Part shown: positions 1-11,779 of the stretch, one piece after another
Numbering within the stretch: the stretch's first letter is position 1
How the letters are laid out: each line of letters opens with the position of its first letter
DNA from: Brevipalpus yothersi
Lineage: Eukaryota > Arthropoda > Arachnida > Trombidiformes > Tenuipalpidae
Assembly: GCA_003956705.1 (NCBI GenBank)
Contig: QZCP01000568.1
Location: forward strand, 1 to 64,000
Length of the DNA: 64,000 nucleotides
Direction of reading: 5' to 3'
Program-made: the position numbers and the translations under genes
Notes under the pieces: model-generated
Database searches by the model: none
What the model was told of the DNA's origin: nothing
The model's input: only the letters and a program-made list of their open reading frames with translations

Positions 1-1182
1 AGAGAGAGAGAGATTTTAATTAAGAGATTTGAATTCAATCGCAATCCAATTTTCACCGGATGTTGCAATCTCTACCTTTTTGGTAAGAATCATTCTGTGT
101 GAAGTAGTGGGAAGCTGATACATGGCTGCGAGTTGATGGTTGACATTTATATTGATAGTGAAACACAATGAATTGAATGGTGGGAAAATGTTTAATAAAA
201 TAAAACTAAAATAAAATAAGCAAACTAACGTCAAACAATCATCAAACCTGATTGAGCATTGCAATTAGTTGAAACAAAACGTATATGCATGAATGCATAA
301 ATTCTTTAAGCTTAATTAATTAATTTGGATTACTTCATTTAAATTGACACCAATTTAATCGATTCATCATTAGATCAAGAATTACTGTGCGGTATCAAAG
401 AAACATCTTGAAATATCTATTTTTGGAAAAAATCGCAAGGATCCATAGGAGAATGTTTTCCACTTATCGAGAAAAATGGGCAAAGATTAAGGTTTTAAAA
501 TTGGAGTGTCAGTGTGTCAACATGTAAGGTTGCACAAAATTCAAGATAATTTGGTCCAAATATGCGCCGGATACTACCATTTTGCTTCATTAGTTGCTGA
601 AAATATTAAATTATTCACAGCATTCTCGACTCTGAAGACAAATGTGCTTTAGATGAACTTATTTCCCAGCCTATTTTTGTGCGTGTTTGAATATCCATCT
701 TTCAACGTAAAGGCGGGGTGCAGAACGGTATGGCGAAAGCGTGATCACTCTTCAGACGAAATAAAATCATTTTTGATACTTTTCCTATTTTTTTGGTCGA
801 ATTTCAAGTCCTGATGAGGAGAAAAGGAAGCATCTCTGATTATTGACGTGATTCAATTGTATTAATTCTCGAGCAGTGAGAGCATCGCCAAAATTTTGAA
901 GAAAATGAATTTTCTAAACAAAATCAGGGATCAACAAAAAAAATCAGATGAAAAATAATGCTCAACAGATTTCCCAGAGCATACAGACGGAACTTTCAAA
1001 GTCGACGAGCGATCGGACGTCACCGTTCATTACAACATTCATAACTACCAGACGAAATCCATCTAGTTTGATAAAGTGTGTAAGCGCGATAAAGCCGATG
1101 GTCAGTAAGTTGGTAAAAAAAAATATAAAATGGATTAACAATTCATTTCGTAGAAGCCATTATATTTCATCAGTATATCAGG
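1..1182. other. 5' flank of the unknown gene array, no gene supported
   Basis: The window opens in the end of a (GA)n tract (1-13). The rest is AT-rich with no exon I can defend. The last 100 bases resemble the DNA just before the third array copy (shared cgataaa and atggattaacaat stretches near 1089-1142 and 5298-5350), so this is probably promoter or 5' UTR of the first copy. Confidence 0.4.
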
Positions 1183-1870
1183 ATGTTGCTTTCTTGGGCC
1201 GTGAATACGTTCATATCAATATTTTTGTGGCCAGTTGATTGGTTCAAGGTGAGTTCTATCCAATTTTATATGTAAATATAAAAACTATCCACCTTGCAGA
1301 GCAATTAACATAAGTTTCTTGTGCCCCCAGAGTGGTCCAGTATTGAATACCAAAGCTCTGACAGTATGGGCTGCAAGTGATCCTCTTCGCGATGCTGAGG
1401 TGGCCAAGATCGATGCATCAAGATTTTACAGTTACATGCTATGGAACTCAGATGAATTCTCAAAGATAGATGGCCATAAAGGTGTGGTTCGAGTTATCTC
1501 ATTTCTGAAGATTCATGCAGGAAAATCGAGAACTCGAAACGTTGTTTGGACTAAGGTATTCGGTAAACTATATGCTCAAAATTTCGTCGGTATCAGTGTT
1601 AAAAGACTAGGTGGCCTACAATCAGTCGTATATTGGTTAATGCGAAATACTGGCTATGGTTCACCTGTCACCTATTTTTGTCAGACGAGATTGATCGCTT
1701 TTATACTAGCCAATAGAGATATTCTGTGGGATCTTATTCGAAAAAAGAGTCAAAGTTTGATGATCGAGATGATGGAAAGAATTTCATTAAAAGCACAGTG
1801 CACATTGGTTAACTGGCGAGTTGTTATCAGATATCTAGTGAGAAAACGTCATCTTTTCAGTTCGCCTTGA
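1183..1870 (+). CDS. Unknown tandem gene family, copy 1
   Basis: Two exons, 1183-1248 and 1331-1870, give 201 aa; the intron (1249-1330, gtgagt...cccccag) is phase 0. I do not recognise the protein. Exon 1 encodes a 22-residue hydrophobic segment ending FLWPVDWFK, which could be a membrane anchor, an uncleaved signal or an amphipathic helix. Exon 2 is basic and probably mostly helical, with blocks shared by all four copies: EVAKIDA, LKIHAGKSRTR followed by VVWT.VF, NFVGISVKRL, a VYW..RN.G.G.PV block, AF.LANR, and the terminal RKRHLF. This copy ends two residues later (SP) than the others. The start was chosen because the ATG sits at the same place in every copy and the exon ends on a strong donor. 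The reading frame is clearly selected; the function is unknown. Confidence 0.75.
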
Positions 1871-2802
1871 TCGTCTTTCGGATGTCGCATTTTTGATGGA
1901 GAATTTCAGAGCATTTTCAAGTCTAAAGAATGGATATACTGTTGAATTTTCGATCCGTATGATAACAGCGTCTGGACGTTTGTAATTTTTCGCACTCTAA
2001 GAGTGGAGAATAACAGTTACATGTATAAAAAAGGAAATTTATCCATTGTATTGGATGTTTTTCTTTCTCAATTTTTGTTTACTGATTACTATAAACTGAA
2101 AATCAGAGAAAATCAGAGAAAGAATCAATGGCTGTTGTTTATTGTCGAATCTTGTGAGCACCACAATTATTATGTAACTCTATGCCATTCTTCGGCTCTG
2201 GTGTTGTTTTGTCACCTTTTTCTGAACAGAACGAGGAGTTGAAAAATTAATTAGCCATTATGTTGTCGAGCTATGATGGTTCAATATGTTCACTTACCTT
2301 CATTATCTATAATCACAAAATAGTCGTGAATTCGTAATTACAAAAGGATAGGAATGGTAGAGTAATTCGGATCCAGAGAATAACGAAAATTTTTCAATCG
2401 CTCACGTCAACCGAAGCTTCCAAAAGAGCGAAGAAAGCTAGCTCTCAAAATCAGAACACATGTATGCATCTGATTCGATAAAATCTTTTGGAAATCAAAC
2501 ATGTCCAGAATTTCGGATAATGCGTTAAATCTCGGGTTAGCATTGACATTTACGAGAGAATCGAATGCAAGTTAACTTTTCAAGGTATCTCGCACAGTAA
2601 GCACACGGAACTCTTGTTCATGAGCAACCAAACGTCAGATATTGCAAAATTGATACTTGATTGTCTAAGTTGGAATCGTCGATGGTGACACGATCAGTTC
2701 GATAGGAAGAAGGCTCCATATTTCTATAAGTGAATATTCAGATAAATGACTCATTAATTAAAACTATTAAACAAAAATAACATATTTTGAAAATTCATTA
2801 AG
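1871..2802. other. Spacer between array copies 1 and 2
   Basis: About 0.9 kb with no convincing exon. The part at 2585-2655 (cacacggaactc...caaacgtcagatatt) resembles 5168-5240 upstream of copy 3. It is therefore likely duplicated regulatory sequence rather than unique DNA. Confidence 0.4.
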
Positions 2803-3461
2803 ATGCTAGTTTCAGTGGGTGTGAAGACATTGATGTCTTTTTTCTTATGGCCAGTTGATTGGTTTAAGGTGAGTTGAAATGAAATACATAACTCAACTAT
2901 GTGAAATATTATGATCTTCTGGAACAGAATGGTCCAAATTTGGATACTGAGGCTTTAACAATTTGGGCGGCAAACGATCCGCTTCGTGATGCTGAGGTGG
3001 CCAAAATTGATGCTGCAAGGTTTTACAATTATATACTGATGAATTCTGATGAATTTTCAACAATAGACGGTAACAAAGGTATTATCAGAGCCATCGCATA
3101 CCTGAAAATTCATGCTGGAAAATCACGAACTCGACATGTAGTCTGGACAAAAGTTTTTACACGATTAAAAAAACAGAACTTCATTGGAATTAGTGTAAAA
3201 AGACTCCACGGACTTCAATCACTGGTATATTGGATTTTGCGAAACAGTGGCGATGGAACCCCTGTAACCAAATTTTGCCAATCAAGATTGATTGCTTTTG
3301 TGCTGGCAAATAGGAACACTATGTGGGATCTGATACGAAAGAAAAGTCAAAAATCAGTAGTCAAGATGATGAGACAAATTGCCAATGAAGCGAAATGTAA
3401 ATTAATCAATTGGTACCGAGTAGTACCATATCTTATCAGAAAACGTCACCTTTTCTCTTAA
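2803..3461 (+). CDS. Unknown tandem gene family, copy 2
   Basis: Exons 2803-2868 and 2928-3461 give 199 aa. The 59 bp intron (2869-2927, gtgagt...ggaacag) is phase 0 at the same position as in the other copies. Exon 1 reads MLVSVGVKTLMSFFLWPVDW and continues FK. The body is full length and intact, with EVAKIDA, LKIHAGKSRTR (then H instead of N before VVWTKVF), ISVKRL, GLQSLVYW, LANR and the RKRHLFS terminus. An AATAAA signal lies 59 bp after the stop (3520-3525). An intact frame, conserved splice sites and mainly conservative changes between copies argue for a functional protein. Function unknown. Confidence 0.75.
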
Positions 3462-5404
3462 CTGTGGTCTCAATGTGTTCAGGTATTGCAAAAATAGTTG
3501 AAAAAAATACTCAAGTTAAAATAAAATATCATCAATTCTGGTTAAACATTTCGATCGTCTGACTATTTTTCGCCTATCAACAGTTGTTTTGAACACAGAT
3601 CGTCAGAGATGACTTGTGTACATGCTCAGAGATGAGCAAATTTGCAGGCAAAATGAGCGGACAGTAAATGATTGCATGAACCATATGATCACCAGTTCTG
3701 ATTAATATATTAGTAAGAGTAGAAGAGAAGACGGGAGAAGAAGAAATTGATGAGATTCGTTGGAGAAAAACTGCTAAAATCTTAAATCATAAATTCAGAT
3801 CACATTGATGAAAAAAAGTACTCTTTGAATACAATAAGTAGAGAAAAGTTGATGATGAAAATTTTTCCCGTGTTCTTCTTCGATTGTGTTCCGTTGAAAT
3901 CCCGATCTGTATAAATTCTAATGGCAATTTTAGGTAAGTTTCGCTCATTGATATACATCTGCCTGAACTCTATCATTTGCCAGAGAACTTTTATCCCAGT
4001 GATCAACCATTCCTCTCCTTCTCCATCTTATGAGTTTAAATCTGCGTAAATTATCGAATGAAATTTTTCCAGGAATTCATTCTTTGCTGTATCGGTATGT
4101 CAAACAGTTTTAGTAGCGAGTCGCTTTTTGTGAAATTTTTTCCATGTTTTCAAGTTTTCTGGAGTTCCTGTGGTATCAGTTCTTCATGAGAATGTGTCAT
4201 CCTTACAGTTTCACCTAAACAAGCATAAACAAAAGGTGGATTAATTACACAAATTGTGATCATCTAGTGATGGTAGTGACATACAATGACTCACCTTCAT
4301 GGCTCGATATTTTCCTGTGATCATTCATATACTGGTAAGAAGTCGTGTAACTCACTAGAATAATATGAAAAGCCTACGGAAACAGAATTCAACTCATATG
4401 ATGATCAGTTTATGATTTGAATTGAATATCATGCACATTGTGTACGCAAACGCTATGAAACGATGGGATCAATTAAATTTCACATAAACATAAACATTCG
4501 GTGGGCTAGTTTCGAGGTATCAGATGATGTCGAGGTGTAGCAATTTAGAAGAGAAAAATTTTTTTAGAGTATTACTTTGCTCTCGATTCGAAGTTGTATT
4601 ACTCTGAATATGACCCAATCACCCCATAAAATAATCATATCATCATAATCATAGACAAAAAAATTTGAGTTTCCAACGAGTCGAGATCCTCGTTATCATG
4701 AAACTCAGTGGGAAGCACTTTAGTTCATCTGTAGTCTGATCATCTGGACAAATTTTCTCTTATTTCGATTCCAGCATCGAAAATTTTCCATAGTTGATGC
4801 ATAATGACTTCCCACGATGTATGTAACGTGTATGAAAATAAAACATTTTGTACGAGGAATTTTTTGCGTTCTGCTCGAAATAAATTGTAACATTTTTGCA
4901 CAAACATGCACGCGGAGCGCAACATGGTCTTTATTCTGTCAAAAATAAGGTGTGTATTCAGTGTTTTAAATCCAAATAATTCGATCATGGTTCTAATTTC
5001 TCAATTTTTTTGAATCAGACATTCGAAGAATGGTCTATCAAGATTTTGCCTCAGGATTATCGCTCAAACTGGCCTGAGGTCATAAAATTGGCAGTTTGAT
5101 GCGTTTGGTTTGTCATGACTTACAGACTTAAAAGATAGAAAATTTAGTGAAAATAAGTTATCACAAAATCTTCCACACAATGCACACGATACCCATTGTG
5201 CATGAGAAATCAAACGTCACTGATATTTCAAAGCTGTTACACTATGATCACACCTCGAAAATTATCGAAGTTAAAGATGTACAAAATGCGCTAGCACGAT
5301 AAATACGCTGGTTAGTGTGTCTACAGACGGAATACTCAATGGATTAACAATCCGTATAAATTTAGGAGGCAAAGGAAGTAGATACATTTGGTTAGTTTAA
5401 CAAG
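3462..5404. other. Spacer between array copies 2 and 3
   Basis: About 1.9 kb. Apart from the AATAAA of copy 2 (3520-3525), I see no gene. The distal part (5160-5270) matches DNA upstream of copy 2, and the proximal part (5281-5400) matches DNA upstream of copy 1. Confidence 0.4.
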
Positions 5405-6204
5405 ATGCTTATTTCTTGGGCTGTAAAAACGTTGATGTCTTTTTTCTTGTGGCCAGTTGATTGGTTTAAAGTAAGTTTCAGCAACAATCTATTGACCTGT
5501 GTGAAAGAGGGGAAAAAAATATTTCATCAACAGTATTACTAACGTGTACATCTTCTTGTTGCTACAGAATGGTCCGACATTGAATACCAAAGCTCTCACA
5601 TTGTGGGCTGCAAGTGATCCTCTTCTCGATTCTGAGGTGGCCAAGATAGATGCAGCACGATTTTACAACTATATGCTGATGAATCCCGATGAATTGTCCA
5701 AGATAATAGGCCATAAAGGTGTCGTTCGAGCTATATCGTATCTGAAAATTCACGCAGGAAAATCGAGAACTCGAAATGTTGTCTGGACTAAGGTATTCGC
5801 TAAACTTTATACCCAAAATTTTGTCGGTATCAGTGTCAAACGGCTAAGTGGCCTACAATCTCTAGTCTATTGTAAGTATTCATCATCTTTCCTCATTATT
5901 ACACCGTTCGTTTTCTATCGAAATCATTCCAATATTCGCTAATTAATCAAAAAATTTCTCCCAAACAAAAAAAGGGCTCATGCGAAATACTGGAATGGGA
6001 TCTCCTGTGACACCGTTTTGTCAGTCGAGATTAATTGCCTTCATATTGGCTAACAGGTATACCTTGTGGGGCCTTATACGTAAAAAAAGACAGAAGACGC
6101 TTATCAGAATGATGAAGAAAGTCTCCAAAGAAGCCAAATGTGCTGTAATCAATTGGGATTATGTTGTGCCGTATCTTGTTAGAAAACGACATCTTTTCAC
6201 CTGA
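5405..6204 (+). CDS. Unknown tandem gene family, copy 3 (extra intron)
   Basis: Three exons, 5405-5470, 5568-5871 and 5975-6204, give 199 aa. Intron 1 (5471-5567) is the family intron, phase 0. Intron 2 (5872-5974, gtaagt...aaaaaaag) is unique to this copy. It is phase 1 and splits the Trp codon of the invariant LVYW block, after which LMRNTG resumes exactly as in the other copies. All family blocks are present and the protein ends RKRHLFT. An AATAAA at 6380-6385 is a plausible poly(A) signal. Hydrophobic exon 1: MLISWAVKTLMSFFLWPVDW then FK. Function unknown. Confidence 0.75.
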
Positions 6205-9200
6205 TTGTTTCCTTGATGATGAAGTTGATGATGAGAAAATTTAAGTGATTAAATTTTTGACCGATATACTCAATCTCTTGATCACATTTCTTCAAGAGTG
6301 TCACAAAGAGATACATACTTGAATAAATTTTCTCAGCTGGAAAATATTTTTGAATACTTATATACTAAACATGTTGTGAAATAAAGTTAATAACTAGTTG
6401 ATGGGTTGTTTCACCCATTTTGTGTCATTATTTAATAACACAAAAAAATATTGCTCACCAATAGCAATTGATACACATTACCACAAAAACTAGAGATGAA
6501 CTCGAACATCAGTTGTCCACTCCCGAACGGGCGATAAATTTTGCCTACAATTCAAAATGTGTACATCTTCAGACTTGGTCCGCATATTGATCAAGTCATA
6601 TTCAAATGTTACATCCTTTCGATTGAATCAAAAATCAAGATAGAAAATTAGCCTTTATGAGCTAAAGATTCTTGTTTGTTCTCTATGTCCGGATTGATCT
6701 CCCCTCAAGATTGTCTGATTCAAGTGATCTAAAAGTCACAGTTCATATATAAATTGGTCTCCCCACATAAATTCTCATAACAATTTCCTATTGATCATGA
6801 ATTAAGAGGGAAAATTCTATCTGAGAGGTTTTTATCAGCTCGATCAGTTCGATCACCTAATAGTTTTCCTTGTTCATCAATGTTTTGGACTTTCACGTCT
6901 CGTAGCTGGTACATGCTCATTGCATGTGATTGAAGAGCATGATGCTGTATACTTTCACCATGAAATTGGGTTGAAAGTGAAGAGTACCGAGTCAATACTC
7001 TTTGGTTGAAAGCCTTTTTTCTTATTTTTCACTTACTGATGAACATAAGCTCGATAAATTCATATCTGCGAATTTTTCGATGCTTAAAATCCAGAGAAAT
7101 GGTGTTCATTTATGTGCTGCGGCAACAAATTGACAAGTTTATGGTGTTAATATTGAGTTATTGATTATCAGTGTTCATGAAAATGATACATACACCCGTT
7201 TAATGATAAACGGTGTGTTATCGGTGCCTCTTCACGGACAACAATGGCAATCTTAGAGGAAGAAAGAAAGTTCCGAAGATATAACGGTCAAATGATATTA
7301 TAAATATACACTAACATGAATTCTCCAAAGCTTACTCGACTTGAGCCTACATTTGATGTCTCTTATTGTCAACACATTATCGATGAGCTTCAGTCATTCA
7401 TTGTGATCTTTCTGTTATCCTTAATTTCAAATGTTCGGTAGCTTTGGTAGACCTCTTCATAAAGCGAGGTTACCAATGATTGATGATCAGTCAATTCTGA
7501 TTCAGGAATTGAGTATTTGTTGAATAATTCGTTGTTATTTTGAATATTTTTGCACGGAATATCCAATATTATTCATCACTATAGAAAAAGTATTATCTAA
7601 CTTTAAATAGACTATAATTTTTCTAGGCTTTCTCGTTTTTTATCGTCCATGTAACTGTGCTAAAGCTCATCGTTCATCCGGAAAAGCATGAAGATAAATC
7701 ACAAATCAGGGCTAAAAATGCGATTCGATGTTCTTAACTACTCTCGTTGTCTAACTTATCGAAACGACTGTGACAAGTATATTCTAACTGATAATGAAAA
7801 AGTAAAACAGACTAAACAGTATGAACAGCATTAAAATCGAACATAACATAACACACAAACGCTGTGGAAGATTCTTACCAAAACAATGTGATTAGAGCCG
7901 CTTAGCTCTAGTACACATTCGATAGACATGGCCTTAGATCATCAGTTGAGATACTGAATGAGAATATTGAAATTACAAAGTTTGTCTAACTTCTTCTCGA
8001 GTTTTATTGAAATTTAAGTTCACTCAGTTAATCCATTCAGTCTACGACAAACAATCAAAACTAAGTTGCCCAGAGTTGATGCAATGCTTCAGTGAAAAGT
8101 GTTCAGCTTCTTGGATGAGTTTTTAAACTTTTAAACTTTCTAAAATAGTTGTTTAAAATATTCATGGAATCAAATTTCGATGATTAGACTTTTCAACCTA
8201 GTGCCAATTATAATTCCATTGTTTGTTTTCCCCGATTTTCACAACAACAAAGCGGAAATTCTAACGAAATTGATTCGATTTCGATGATCATCGATATTTG
8301 TAGATTCTATCCTGGTTCTCTTTTTGAACGATAATTTTTTCAGATCATTTCCCTTTCGTCTTGAGTAGTAAGGCAAAAAACTTGTTTATAAATTCATAAA
8401 AGTCTTTATGGAAAAATTCATCGTTGGAAATGGATGCTCACACTGTTGAGTAACATGCGAGTGCCTCTCAGTCAACAGGTGAAAGCTTGTAACATGACAA
8501 TCATTCTGGTAGTTTCAACCATCGATATGAACAAGAGATCAGTTCCTCAACATTGGTTACTTAATAGCAAAATGTTTTAGTCGCCCGACGTTCCAATATC
8601 ATCTAGTAAATATTTCTTCCGACTCTGACCCATATAAACCGGATATGTGCACGTTTGAACACAAACAGACAGAGATGACAAATTTTGTATCAAAATTTTG
8701 CTTCAGAATTTTTTTTTGTCATAAACAAGCGAAAGATGTTCCTTGAGATGTAAATTTTACGATTTTAGACTGCTAAACTGAGGGAAGATCAGCACTTTCA
8801 ATAATGTCCACTTCACAAAATGATTAAAATTTGATTGCGAAACTTTCTTATGCTCTTATGTTACTTATCGCTCATATTTAAGTTCATCAAACTCATCCCT
8901 AAGACCAGTGGCAGCAAAAAAATGGGTTGATAATAATCAAGCCATTGTATGGCTCTTTTTCTGATCGATTGAAGATCGTTGAATTTAAACCACAAATTTT
9001 GCTAAATTTTCCTTGAGTCTAAGTCTCGATTTCGATCTCATCTCCTTTGAAAAATGAAAAATCCAGAGTAACAGATGTATTTGATCATTAAAACAATTTT
9101 TTGATTAGAAAATGCGCTGAAATTATCGATATTCGTTTATAATATATGCCCAATTTCATCAAGCTCGTGCCTCTACAATCCAACGGAATTTTTGATACCA

Positions 9201-9553
9201 TCATTTCGAGCCATCGTTGCTCATTACATAATATATACATGCATGCTTGATGGTGATCCCCAAGAATCCGAAAATTTTCCTCAGCTTTGCACTCGGATCC
9301 TCATGATAATCTGTTCACGAGCCATCATACATACACATGATATGATAACTCATCTTTTCTTGTTACTGGCCAAAGATCCCGCCCAACTATCAAGCGAATC
9401 TTTAAATAAGCCAGCTCGATGGAATTGTGATCCAGTATGTCCAGAGGTGAAAAACTGTCTGATTAAAAGGCAGAAAAGAGAGAATTAATCCACACTCTAT
9501 CTGGTCTCTCTGTACCCTACTTGTATATAATAACAAACTTCCAACTCATCAAG
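6205..9553. other. Long spacer between array copies 3 and 4
   Basis: About 3.3 kb, the longest spacer in the array. I looked for remnants of the family (the WPVDWFK exon, VVWT, RKRHLF) on both strands and saw none, so there is no visible dead fifth copy. The AATAAA of copy 3 lies at 6380-6385. No other gene or repeat was recognised. Confidence 0.4.
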
Positions 9554-10302
9554 ATGCTTATTCTATCTTGGATTACCAAAACTTTGATCGGTTTTTTCTT
9601 GTGGCCAGTTAACTGGTTTAAAGTAAGTTATTTGATAATCATACACGTATTAATAACCACAATGTCGAATAGTATCTCTCTTTGGGCTTTGGAAGAGGAA
9701 AAGAAAATTGACGGAATACCCAGTATTGTGGACATTATTCTAATACACATCTTAACCCTTAATTACAGGATGGTCCAGTAATTGACAGCAATGAACTGAT
9801 TCTTTGGGCTGCAAATGATCCACTCAAGGATCGTGAGGTGGCCAAAATTGATGCTGCCAGATTTTTCAACTACATTTTGAAGCATCCAAAAGAATTGGAC
9901 AACATAACGGGTCACAAAGGTGTTGTTCGTGCAATTGCTTTCTTGAAAATTCATGCTGGACGATCTAGAACACGTAATGTTGTATGGACATCAGTTTTTG
10001 CCAAAATATATGCTCGAAACTTTGTTGGTCTGAGCGTTAAACGACTTTCTGGTCTGCCAAGTCTTGTTTATTGGTTAATTCGAAATACTGGGGTAGGAAC
10101 TCCGGTACATGGTCTGTGTACAGAACGTTTGATGGCCTTTACACTGGCCAATAGACATACTTTGTGGGACTTTATTCGAAGAAAGCGTGAGAAAATGCTC
10201 GCTAAATGGATGGAAAAATTGTCTGTACATTTAGAATGCAATTACATTAGATGGCCAAATGTAATAGCGTATTTGGTCAAGAAACGACATCTTTTTAGTT
10301 AA
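9554..10302 (+). CDS. Unknown tandem gene family, copy 4 (most diverged)
   Basis: Exons 9554-9622 and 9769-10302 give 200 aa; the intron 9623-9768 is phase 0. Exon 1 has one extra residue and ends FFLWPVNWFK (Asn for Asp). The body keeps EVAKIDAARF, LKIHAG followed by RSRTRNVVWT, VKRLSGL, VYW, a GTPV motif, LANRHTLW and the end KKRHLFS. It differs most in the segment before the C terminus (AKWMEKLSVHLECNYIRW). The frame is intact, so this is an older duplicate under constraint. Function unknown; see findings for a speculative nucleocapsid-like resemblance. Confidence 0.75.
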
Positions 10303-10675
10303 ATTTTTTTCATTATTTATCACATTTGTCGCAAAAAATTTTTTCACGATTGTCCAAGTGTAAACCTAAAAATACTCATTTTGTGAATCATTCGCTCGAT
10401 TTTTAGTTACATTAGTCAAAATAGTTACATAATTATGATAAAATGTCATTACCTCGAGAGAAATCTCATATTCTTACACATTTACTCCTTTTACCGTTAT
10501 TGTTCGTCCTACAAACGGAATTATTTTGGATTTACTATAGTGAAACTATTTTATCAACAAATGCATGAGTCTCGTTTCCTCTCTCTCTTCCATAATCAGA
10601 AATAATGTAACATTGTGGAGGTCGCTGATCATTCATGAACTGATGATCATTGACATAAAGTTTCCGAATATTGTC

Positions 10676-10756
<81 letters not shown>

Positions 10757-11779
10757 AGGAGGAACTGTGTGGAGTTTGTCAGGTCGAAGACCGTATGACA
10801 GGTAAGACTACAGCTTCCTCCATAGTAATGAGAGAGAGAGAGAGAAAACCTCTTCCCAAAATGCTATGCTAATAATCCTATGAGAGAAGGACTTAGAGGC
10901 AAGAAGGATGAGGGATGGAGGATGAAGAAGGATGAGAGAAGAAAAATCTTCTTTCATTTTATTCTGTATATTTTGCTCAAGGAAAGGAAGAGGAAGGAAG
11001 AGAGAGAGAAAGAGAGATAGATCAGCCCACAGAGATACACACACACACACACACAAACTAACAGAGAGCTTTCACAGAGAGAAAGAGAGAGAGAGAGAGA
11101 GAAAGAGAAGAAAAGAGGGACAGAGTGCAGAGGAGAAAAGAAGAGCATTTCGAAAAGAGCGACCGTTGCTTGTTGAAATTTTTTTTTGTGTTCAGAGCAA
11201 TTCTTGCTCAATATTATATATTATATTATCACCATCATCATCACACATACATACATGTATTGCTATACTGTGCCCACGGCTTGTAGATGTGACTGTACCG
11301 TTCAGTTTGTTTACATGGCGAATCCTTCTTCTTTTTTTCTCTCATTTAAATTCTGCCACCAACTACCACTTTGAAAGAGAGAAAGAGAGAGAAAGAAAGA
11401 GAGAGGAATAAAATTGTGTTGGTGGTTGTGGTTGTGGTTAAAAGTGTGTGTGTTTAGTTTTGACTGAGTGTGATTGTGGTGTGTGTGTGTGTGTGTCCTC
11501 ATCTCTTTGGATCCACCAGTGGGAGGAAGAAGCAGAGGTAAAAACAGATTCTGTTTAGAGAAAACAGTAAAGCTCTGTGAGTGTTGAGTAAAGAAAATAT
11601 ACCAGAGAAAAAATATACTAGCTTGTGTGTGTGTGTGTGCAAGTGTGTTTTGGTGATTATTGGAGATTGTTTCTTGATCATTTTTACTTTTTTTTCGTTT
11701 CATTTAATTTTATTCACATATATACATATACACCGATTCATCGCCATACCATTTTGATAACAATATCACTGATTGGACA
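10303..11779. other. GA-rich 5' region of neurochondrin-like gene 1
   Basis: Contains a pure (GA)n tract (10679-10755), shorter GA/GAAA stretches to about 11400, and CA/TG runs (11038-11055, 11480-11497, 11624-11638). A good donor (CAG then gtaagact) at 10801 could mark a 5' UTR intron, but no partner acceptor is obvious. Frames through these repeats are low-complexity artefacts. Confidence 0.5.
10679..10755. repeat. (GA)n microsatellite, 77 bp
   Basis: Uninterrupted GA dinucleotides seen directly, about 1 kb upstream of neurochondrin-like gene 1. Confidence 0.98.

Noticed and set aside
16..124. Possible terminal exon on the minus strand encoding YQLPTTSHRMILTKK and following residues
   Set aside because: There is an acceptor-like CAG, but no upstream exon or recognisable protein; the frame is too short to support alone.
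948..1238. Open frame overlapping exon 1 of array copy 1
   Set aside because: It is in a different frame from the conserved exon and has no counterpart upstream of the other copies.
9192..9488. 98-residue frame upstream of array copy 4
   Set aside because: No similarity to the array proteins, no splice context; probably promoter or spacer DNA.
10565..11703. Several frames rich in Glu-Arg or Ser-Leu
   Set aside because: They are translations of (GA)n and GA-rich DNA, open on both strands at once.
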